Source of the DNA: Methylobacterium sp.
GTDB lineage: Bacteria > Pseudomonadota > Alphaproteobacteria > Rhizobiales > Beijerinckiaceae
Length of the DNA: 64,000 nt
NCBI GenBank assembly: GCA_020253445.1
Contig: JADCBP010000006.1
Location: 1-64,000 of the forward strand
Reading direction: 5' to 3'
The notes under the pieces are model-generated. The model had not been told where the DNA came from and searched no databases. It saw only the letters and a list, made by a program, of their open reading frames with translations. Positions within the stretch are counted from its first letter, which is position 1. Each line of letters begins with the position of its first letter. Of the stretch, positions 28,773-34,652 are shown one piece after another. Made by a program: the position numbers and the translations under genes.

Positions 28773-29918
28773 ATGGAGGAGGAGCCCTTGGCGGCGCAGG
28801 CTTCGGCGGGCAATGCGGTTCCGGCCCCGGCGTATCGACCCGGCATCTATTCCGACGGGATGATCGAGGCGCTTCTCGCCGAGGGCGCGATCCGGTCCGC
28901 CCTTCCGCTGGCCGAGGGACAGATCCAGCCCGCGAGCCTCGATCTTCGGCTGGGCAGAAGGGCCTGGCGCATTCGCGCGAGCTTCCTGCCGGGCGCGAAT
29001 GGCTCTGTGGCCGAACGCATCGCCCATTATGCGCTCCATGAGATCGACCTGACGGCTGGCGCGGTGCTGGAAACAGGCTGCGTCTATATCGCCGAGGTGC
29101 TGGAGAGCCTCGCCTTGCCAGAGAAGGTATCCGCCAGCGCAAACCCCAAGAGTTCCACCGGCCGCCTTGATGTCTTCACGCGCGTCATCGTCGACCGTGC
29201 CGCCGCTTTCGATGCCATCGCAGCGGGTTATGCTGGCCCGGTCTTCGCGGAGATCTCGCCGCGCACCTTCCCGGTTCTTGTCCGCACGGGCTCGCGCCTG
29301 TCGCAGATCCGCTTCCGGCGTGGTGACGCGCGGGTGGATGATCGGGCGTTGCTGGCCCTTCACCAGCGCGCGCGGCTGGTCGATCAGGATACCGCGCTGA
29401 TCCAGGATGGCGTGGCGCTCTCGGTCGACCTCTCCGGCTTCGATGTGAATGGTCTCGTGGGCTATCGCGGCAAGCGCCATACGGGCCTCGTGGATGTCGA
29501 CAAGCCTGGCGCCTATCGCAAGGCGGAATTCTGGGAGCCGATCCATCTCTCCGGGCGCCGCGAACTCATCCTCGACCCCAACGAGTTCTACATTCTCGCC
29601 TCGAAGGAGGCCGTGCATGTCCCTCCGGACCACGCGGCGGAAATGGTGCCGTTCGATGCGCAGGTGGGCGAGTTTCGCGTGCATTATGCGGGCTTTTTCG
29701 ATCCCGGTTTCGGCCATGCCGAGGCAGGCGGGGCGGGCGCGCGCGGTGTGCTGGAAGTGCGCTCACGCGATGTGCCGTTCATCCTGGAGGACGGGCAGGT
29801 GGTCGGACGGCTGATCTATGAGCGCATGGCCGAATTGCCGCGCGCTCTCTATGGCCGCGAGAAGGCCTCGAACTACCAGGCGCAAGGCCTGAAGCTCTCG
29901 AAGCATTTCATCGACTAG
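28773..29918 (+). CDS. dcd: 2'-deoxycytidine 5'-triphosphate deaminase, long alphaproteobacterial form
   Basis: Deaminates dCTP to dUTP for thymidylate synthesis. 381 residues, about twice the ordinary Dcd, as in the long alphaproteobacterial group. Family marks are EGQIQPASLDLRLG near the N-terminus, SASANPKSSTGRLDVF with the nucleotide-binding Ser/Lys, and FEISPRTFPVLV-type sequence AEISPRTFPVLVRTG with the catalytic Glu. The start is uncertain between ATG 28773 and TTG 28788; the latter follows a run of GGAGG at 28775-28784. The stop codon TAG (29916-29918) lies within the terminal inverted repeat of the dispersed repeat, so the gene end has been set by that insertion. Confidence 0.85.
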   Translation: MEEEPLAAQASAGNAVPAPAYRPGIYSDGMIEALLAEGAIRSALPLAEGQIQPASLDLRLGRRAWRIRASFLPGANGSVAERIAHYALHEIDLTAGAVLETGCVYIAEVLESLALPEKVSASANPKSSTGRLDVFTRVIVDRAAAFDAIAAGYAGPVFAEISPRTFPVLVRTGSRLSQIRFRRGDARVDDRALLALHQRARLVDQDTALIQDGVALSVDLSGFDVNGLVGYRGKRHTGLVDVDKPGAYRKAEFWEPIHLSGRRELILDPNEFYILASKEAVHVPPDHAAEMVPFDAQVGEFRVHYAGFFDPGFGHAEAGGAGARGVLEVRSRDVPFILEDGQVVGRLIYERMAELPRALYGREKASNYQAQGLKLSKHFID

Positions 29919-30084
29919 AGCATTTTCAAGCGAAGTGGTTTCCGGTTCGCGTAAAGAAAATGCGAAATAAGAAAGAGAGACAGCATTTTCAAGCGAAGTG
30001 GTTTCCGGTTCGCGTAAAGAAAATCCGATCAAACAAAGAGATAACGCATCCGATCTGAATCTGATCAGGGCGAAAATGCTCTAG
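29915..30084. repeat. Dispersed repeat, copy B: tandem double unit with 12-bp terminal inverted repeats
   Basis: The element is bounded by CTAGAGCATTTT (29915-29926) and its exact inverse AAAATGCTCTAG (30073-30084). Inside are two 46-base units at 29919-29964 and 29982-30027 that differ at one position, 63 bases apart. It fills the gap between convergent dcd and the channel gene. The TAG in each terminal repeat is the stop codon of the neighbouring gene on each strand. The perfect inverted ends could also act as a bidirectional terminator. Confidence 0.9.
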
Positions 30085-30872
30085 CTCCCGGACCTCTCCC
30101 GCCGCAATTCGGCGATTTCCGCCCGGAGCGCGCGCAGTTCTTCGGCCACCCGCGCCATCTCGCGCGGATCATGCAGAAGCGTGCGCGGATCAGCGGCTGT
30201 TTTCTCGTCATCGAGGGCGCTGACCACGACCCCGATGAAGAGATTGAGCATCATGAAGGCCGAGAGCAGGATGAAAGTCACGATATAGACCATCGCATAG
30301 CCGTGCTTTTCGAGCAGGGGCTTGGCGATACCGCCCGACCAGTCATCGAAGGTCATGATCTGGAAGAGGGTGTAGGTCGAGGCCCCGAGCGAGCCGAACT
30401 GCTCCGGTGAAGTTGCGCCGAAGAGCTTCGTGCCCATCACGGCATAGATGTAATAGACGAGTGCCGTCAGCAGGATGATCGACCCCATGCCGGGGATGGC
30501 GCCGATGAGGCCGCTCACCACCCGCTTCAGCGAGGGGATGGCGGTGACAAGGCGAAGCAGACGCAGAACGCGCAAGGAGCGCAGCACTGAGAGCGCGCCG
30601 GTGGCCGGCAGCAGCGCGATGCCGACGACGATCGCATCGAAGACGTTCCAGGGGTCGCGGAAAAAGGCCCCGCGCCGCACGGCAAAGCGCGCGGCAAGTT
30701 CTGCCACGAAGATCCAGAGGAAGATCGTGTCGAGCATGTGCAACAGGCGACCATAATCTTCCATCACGGCCGAACTGGTCTCCAGCCCGAGAGTGATCGC
30801 GTTCAGCACGATGAGCACGACCACGACGCGCTCGGTCATCGGGTGATCGACGAGAGTTTTCAGAAGGTTCAT
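30081..30872 (-). CDS. Voltage-gated cation channel (bacterial NaV-like ion transporter) with TFDDWSG filter
   Basis: Six-helix, single-domain channel subunit of 263 residues, expected to act as a tetramer in the inner membrane. S1-S3 span about 14-95. S4 has arginines at 98, 101, 104 and 107 (VLRSLRVLRLLRLV) with K116 behind, a complete voltage sensor. The pore loop is TLFQIMTFDDWSGG, with selectivity filter TFDDWSG at 174-180 in place of TLESWxx of NaChBac/NavAb. S6 is about 194-222, and the tail (about 236-258) is a short charged coiled coil (EELRALRAEIAELRRE). Its stop codon lies within repeat copy B. Ion selectivity is predicted, not known. Confidence 0.88.
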   Translation of the reverse strand: MNLLKTLVDHPMTERVVVVLIVLNAITLGLETSSAVMEDYGRLLHMLDTIFLWIFVAELAARFAVRRGAFFRDPWNVFDAIVVGIALLPATGALSVLRSLRVLRLLRLVTAIPSLKRVVSGLIGAIPGMGSIILLTALVYYIYAVMGTKLFGATSPEQFGSLGASTYTLFQIMTFDDWSGGIAKPLLEKHGYAMVYIVTFILLSAFMMLNLFIGVVVSALDDEKTAADPRTLLHDPREMARVAEELRALRAEIAELRRERSGS

Positions 30873-31021
30873 GGCGGATCGCTCGCTAGCTGGGCTTTTG
30901 TGCGAGAGTTAAGGCCGCGATCCGGCACTGTCGAGACAGCTACCAGCGGTTTCCCCGGCGAAAACGGAAGCGCCGCAGGTCTTGAAATCCAATGCGCTCC
31001 CGGCCTATGAGGGAGCTGAGC

Positions 31022-31095
31022 GCGGGTATGATGTAATGGTAGCCTGTCAGCTTCCCAAGCTGAACGCGCGGGTTCGATTCCCGCTACCCGCTCCA
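31022..31095 (+). tRNA. tRNA-Gly (anticodon CCC)
   Basis: A 7-bp acceptor stem GCGGGTA/TACCCGC, D-arm with AATGGTAG, a perfect 5-bp anticodon stem TCAGC/GCTGA around loop TTCCCAA (anticodon CCC), T-arm GCGGG-TTCGATT-CCCGC, discriminator T and an encoded CCA end. It reads GGG codons. It marks the left edge of a stretch rich in insertion-sequence debris. Confidence 0.95.
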
Positions 31096-31139
31096 TATTT
31101 CCCGTAAGTCGCTGTTTTCGCAAAAATTTCTTGTTTGGT

Positions 31140-31157
31140 CATGGCGGTTCCGCCATG
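31140..31157. repeat. 18-base palindrome downstream of tRNA-Gly
   Basis: CATGGCGGTTCCGCCATG has perfect 8-base arms around TT. It lies 45 bases after the tRNA and before the IS256 remnant. It could be an operator, a remnant transposon end or chance in GC-rich DNA; nothing around it decides. Confidence 0.5.
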
Positions 31158-31269
31158 TGGTAGCCAAGACGGCAATAATTCTGGCGATCATGGACGCCTT
31201 TCATGGCTCGCTGTTCGAACTCCGGCTTATCCTCTCTTGTCCGCGCCATGAGAGCGGCGCATGGAATGA

Positions 31270-31536
31270 TCACTGCGCTTTTGCGGTCGAGATCGTGTCC
31301 TTCCTCAGCTTGGGAATGCGCAGTTCGACTGTGCCGTCCCGCGTTTTCCAGCCCGGTCACGTCACCGTCATGCAGGGCGAGGCGCAGCGCGCTCTTCCCG
31401 CCATGGGCTGCGCCGGTCAACACTGCACCTCCAGCTCCATCAGCCGGCCGGCGGCGAAGATGATCATCCCGCGCAGGATATCGGCGTCAGGGGTCTTCTT
31501 CACGAGCGTGCGCAGGTTCATCCTCGCATCGTTCAT
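31270..31536 (-). pseudogene. IS256/Mutator-type transposase remnant (N-terminal part, two frameshifts)
   Basis: Three frames read in turn give a recognisable IS256-family N-terminus. Frame one from ATG 31536 reads [19 protein letters not shown] and ends in LMELEVQC at a stop (31417-31419). A shifted frame then gives TGAAHGGKSALRLALHDG. A third frame from 31341 gives RDGTVELRIPKLRKDTIS before a stop at 31270. The last motif (GTVELRIPKLRK) is characteristic of these transposases. The catalytic DDE region is absent. It is a decayed 5' fragment next to a tRNA gene. Confidence 0.8.
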
Positions 31537-31766
31537 TCGTCGTCCTCGGCATCAAGGTTGGCTGTCGCAAACCCGACACTCTCCCGAAGGCCGATCAATG
31601 GCCACCGGCATCAGCCCGCCTGCCACAGCGCTCTGAACGGCGCGCCGCCGGGATGATGGCTCTATCGAGCTACACCGCCACCTGGCACGTCCCCCTCCTC
31701 GGTTCAGCTCCCGTTCTGCCAGTTGCGCGGATGGACGGCATTCGACACGAGCGGAATGATCAACTG

Positions 31767-31873
31767 GAGCGGAGTCCGAGCTGATTGAAAGAGGCCGTCC
31801 GCTCTCATTCCTGATTGTTTGATCGCATTTTCTTTGACCAACCGGTATCCGATGGATGGGAAAATGCTCTCGC
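31767..31873 (-). repeat. Dispersed repeat, copy C
   Basis: Read on the minus strand: GAGAGCATTTTCCCATCCATCGG, ATACCGGTTGGTCAAAGAAAATGCGATC and a distal GCTCGGACTCCG end (sequence pieces joined here only as description). It keeps the AGCATTTT, ACCGGTT and AAGAAAATGCG blocks of copy B but is more diverged. The flanking 31537-31766 has open frames on both strands that resemble nothing I recognise; I see no gene there. Confidence 0.75.
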
Positions 31874-31877
31874 CGCG

Positions 31878-32942
31878 TCAGATAACAGCCAGTCGAAGCC
31901 GCTGGCACATGTTGTTGCAATAACCTCGCGGATTCCAGCGCGGCTCGAGCGGTTGCTGACGCCCATTCGCATCCGTTGCGCGAATGACAAGCGCCAGTTC
32001 TCCGGTCACAGGAACAACCAGGGGAAGTGAGAAACGGGTCCACGAATAGGAGCCTTCCGGCGCGGTCAGCGACGCCGGCTGCCAATGCGCGCCCTGATCC
32101 ATCGAGATCGCGACTTCGGCGATCGGAGTCCCGTGGGCCCAGGCCCAGCCTTCGATCCTTGTTGCTTGGCCCCCCTGAACAACATCGCCATTTTCATGGC
32201 TGGTCACGATGGCGCGGACCGGCATTTCCCGGATGATCTCGAAGCGCGCGGGGTCAATCGGATCACCAGGCCGAAGCGGATCGATCGGCAGCCTATAATC
32301 CAGCCCGGACATTCCCGGACCCTCATGGACATGGTCGAGCACCTCGATGCCGGTCAGCCATTTCTGCCAGGCTGAACCGGGATAGCCCGGTGCGACGATC
32401 CGCAACGGCGCCCCATGATCTGGCGTCAGCGGTTCGCCATTCATCGCGAAGGCCAGCAGGCATTCCGGCTGCAAGGCCTTTTCCAGCGGCAATCCGCGCG
32501 AAAAGGCTGCGCCGCGCCGGTTGATCGCCTGATCCGCCCCATGATGCCGGATATGGCTGGCACCTTCGGAAATGCCTGCCGCGCGCAGGACTTCCGCAAG
32601 CCGGACGCCTGTGAAGGTTACACAGCCCACCGCACCAAGCCCCCAGGGAATGCCTTCCGTGGGGTAGGCATTCAGCGAGCGGCCATTCCCGGCGCATTCG
32701 ATGACCGTGGTGATAGACACAACCGGGAAGCGGCGTTCCAGTTCCATGACCGTCAGGCTCAAGGGCTCGCGCACCAATCCCGTGACCGATAACGGCCACG
32801 TTTCCGCGTCGAACGGCCCATCCGGGAGATGACCATTGTTGCGAATGAAAAGCTGTCCGACCGGCGTGATCGGTGGATCAAGCAAGGAAAGCGGGCTCTC
32901 GGCATTGGTGGCCTGATGGTCATGTCTGCGCAGAAGAGTCAG
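31878..32942 (-). CDS. Sulfite oxidase-family molybdopterin enzyme, probable CTG start
   Basis: Mo-cofactor oxidoreductase of about 354 residues. The Mo-binding cysteine is in TTVIECAGNGRSLN. Substrate-pocket segments include GAVGCVTFTGVRLAEVL and PLRIVAPGYPGSAWQKWL; the C-terminal dimerisation domain ends with NPRGYCNNMCQRLRL. No Tat or Sec signal is visible, so it may be cytoplasmic or have lost its export signal. The first ordinary start (TTG 32885) would cut off NAESPLS, part of the conserved N-terminal block. The frame has no ATG, GTG or TTG upstream before a TAA, but a perfect AAAGGAGG sits six bases before a CTG at 32942, which I take as the start. It is distinct from SoxC. Confidence 0.78.
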   Translation of the reverse strand: MTLLRRHDHQATNAESPLSLLDPPITPVGQLFIRNNGHLPDGPFDAETWPLSVTGLVREPLSLTVMELERRFPVVSITTVIECAGNGRSLNAYPTEGIPWGLGAVGCVTFTGVRLAEVLRAAGISEGASHIRHHGADQAINRRGAAFSRGLPLEKALQPECLLAFAMNGEPLTPDHGAPLRIVAPGYPGSAWQKWLTGIEVLDHVHEGPGMSGLDYRLPIDPLRPGDPIDPARFEIIREMPVRAIVTSHENGDVVQGGQATRIEGWAWAHGTPIAEVAISMDQGAHWQPASLTAPEGSYSWTRFSLPLVVPVTGELALVIRATDANGRQQPLEPRWNPRGYCNNMCQRLRLAVI

Positions 32943-33191
32943 GATCGACCTCCTTTACGAATGCGAGGCAGCCAGTTGAACCCATGCCTTCTTCCGGGCC
33001 AAGCGGTTTCTTGGCCCCATCTATCCGCATGTAGCCGCCATCAGGGTATCCGCCATCAGGGCCATTGACGTCAGGATCCGGATTCGTGATCAGATTGCGA
33101 TGGATGATGCGATGCAGTTCCGCCTGCTGCCGGTTTTACGACGGGGCAATCAGCCGATGAGTGGACCATTTCCAGGTTCAGGACTGATGGA
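32943..33191. other. No gene seen; short direct repeats
   Basis: The stretch between the sulfite-oxidase gene and the IS5 remnant has no reading frame with recognisable protein features. It includes two direct copies of CCGCCATCAGGG about 33036-33059. It is most likely old mobile-element debris and the upstream region of the oxidase gene. Confidence 0.4.
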
Positions 33192-33344
33192 TCACAACCC
33201 GAAGACGATTGCCGCCGCAAAGCAGATTGTGGAGAAGATCGCGTGGGCGGAGCGGTCGCAGCGGGTTGCGATGCGCCCCAGGATGAGCCTCGCGCCCTTG
33301 TGGCCGCTCATCTGGCGCTCGCTCAGCAAAAACAACCCGATCAT
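33192..33344 (-). pseudogene. IS5-family transposase remnant with internal deletion (N- and C-terminus joined)
   Basis: A 50-codon frame, with AGGAGG in front of ATG 33344, starts MIGLFLLSERQMS, matching the N-terminus of IS5-family (IS427-type) transposases. It then jumps to GRIATRCDRSAHAIFSTIC and AAAIVFGL at the stop, matching the C-terminal end of the same protein (usual form RIATRYDRCAHTFFSAIC). The whole middle, including the catalytic residues, is deleted without loss of frame. Not a working transposase. Confidence 0.8.
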
Positions 33345-33460
33345 CAGAACCTCCTCGAAAGGGATTCTGAATCACATTCGCGGGCCTGTTCTGAGATCGT
33401 AATCACCTGACAGTTGAAGCTCGCATCGCACGAGACCTTCTCAATCCGGTCCGGCGCATG

Positions 33461-34297
33461 TCACGCCCCCGGCTGCGTCGCGTTGGGGAAGAACAGCGAT
33501 TGCCCGCCGATCTTGTAGTCCGAGATGGCCTTCTGGCCTTGCGGCGAGACGAGCCAATCGATGAAGGCCTGGCCATCCGCCTTCTTCACATGCGGGTGCT
33601 TCGCGGGGTTCACGAGCATCACGCCATATTGGTTGAAGAGGCGGCGATCCCCCTCGACCACGATATCAAGATCACCGCGGTTCCTGAAATTGAGCCAGGT
33701 CGCGCGATCTGACAGCACATAGCCGTTCTGCGCGGAGGCCATGTTGAGCGCCGCCCCCATGCCCTGGCCGATCTCGCGATACCACGGGCCTTTCACTTTC
33801 TCGATATCGATCTCGGCCGTCTTCCAGAGGTTGAGTTCAGCTGAATGCGTGCCGGATTTGTCGCCGCGCGAGATGAAGAGCGCGCCCTTGGCCTGCACAT
33901 TTTTCAGCGCAGCCACGATATCCTTCCCGCCCTTGATGCCGGCGGGGTCAGCCTTGGGGCCGATCAGCACGAAATCATTGTACATCACCGGCTTGCGCTC
34001 GACGCCGAAGCCATCCTCCACGAATTTCAATTCTTGCGCGCGGGCATGCACGAAAACCACGTCGGCATCGCCCCGGCGACCCGTATCGAGCGCCTGCCCC
34101 GTTCCCTGGCTCACCACGCGCACCTCGATACCGGTCTTCGCCTGAAAGATCGGCAGGAGATGCGTGAAGAGCCCGGAATCGGTGGTCGAGGTGGTGGACG
34201 ACACCGTGATGAAGCGCCCGGATGGCGCCTGCGCGAGAGCCGGACCAGCCAGCAGCACGGCGACAGCGAGGCCGAGGACGATACGACGGTTGAGCAT
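33461..34297 (-). CDS. tupA: Tungstate/molybdate-type ABC transporter substrate-binding protein (TupA-like), orphan
   Basis: Periplasmic oxyanion-binding protein of 278 residues with a Sec signal peptide (LGLAVAVLLAGPALAQ). TupA-specific segments are TVSSTTSTTDSGLFTHLLP near the N-terminus, VVSQGTGQALDTGRRGDAD, VMYNDFVLIGPKADPAG, and SRGDKSGTHSAELNLW. The ATG at 34297 follows GGGAGGAATTC. The permease and ATPase genes tupB and tupC are absent on both sides, so the protein either works with a distant transporter or is left over from a disrupted operon. The nearby sulfite-oxidase-family enzyme needs a Mo or W cofactor, which makes the linkage sensible. Confidence 0.88.
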   Translation of the reverse strand: MLNRRIVLGLAVAVLLAGPALAQAPSGRFITVSSTTSTTDSGLFTHLLPIFQAKTGIEVRVVSQGTGQALDTGRRGDADVVFVHARAQELKFVEDGFGVERKPVMYNDFVLIGPKADPAGIKGGKDIVAALKNVQAKGALFISRGDKSGTHSAELNLWKTAEIDIEKVKGPWYREIGQGMGAALNMASAQNGYVLSDRATWLNFRNRGDLDIVVEGDRRLFNQYGVMLVNPAKHPHVKKADGQAFIDWLVSPQGQKAISDYKIGGQSLFFPNATQPGA

Positions 34298-34652
34298 GAA
34301 TTCCTCCCGGATTGCGCTGCCAGCCTCGCCATATTTCGAGCCCGTTTCCGCACATGGTCCAAAGACTTTGAGCGAAGAAAAAGGGGACCGGCGAGCCAGC
34401 ATTCCTGCCTCTGATATGCAAATCTGGCCTTTACTTTCAAGAATTGTAATTCATGCATATCAATGCACTTTTATGCAGGATAGAGGCCCGCATTTGCTGG
34501 CCTTTTTTTCAGATGCGTGCAGAAAAGCGGCAATTTCGCACAAAGGGACATCATGGATACCGTGACCCGGCGATGCCGCCTTTGCCCGCGTTCCAACTTT
34601 CTGCGGTTGGGCGGCTCATGGATCGTCCAAGATATTCGCGCTCTTGCCGGCC
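34298..34652. other. 355-base intergenic stretch upstream of tupA
   Basis: No coding frame here has recognisable features. An AT-rich block at about 34430-34490 includes the inverted repeat AATTGTAATT and TGCATATCAATGCA and is a likely promoter/operator zone for tupA. I looked for a ModE-type site and found no convincing match. Confidence 0.4.

Noticed and set aside
30869-31123. An open frame over the tRNA-Gly gene (minus strand)
   Set aside because: The tRNA fold on the plus strand is complete, and a protein gene antisense to it is not credible.
31552-32085. A 177-codon minus-strand frame next to the sulfite-oxidase gene
   Set aside because: It overlaps the oxidase C-terminus and repeat copy C, and none of its sequence resembles a protein family I know.
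34298-34652. ModE-type molybdate operator upstream of tupA
   Set aside because: The AT-rich inverted repeats there do not match the ModE dyad in spacing or sequence.
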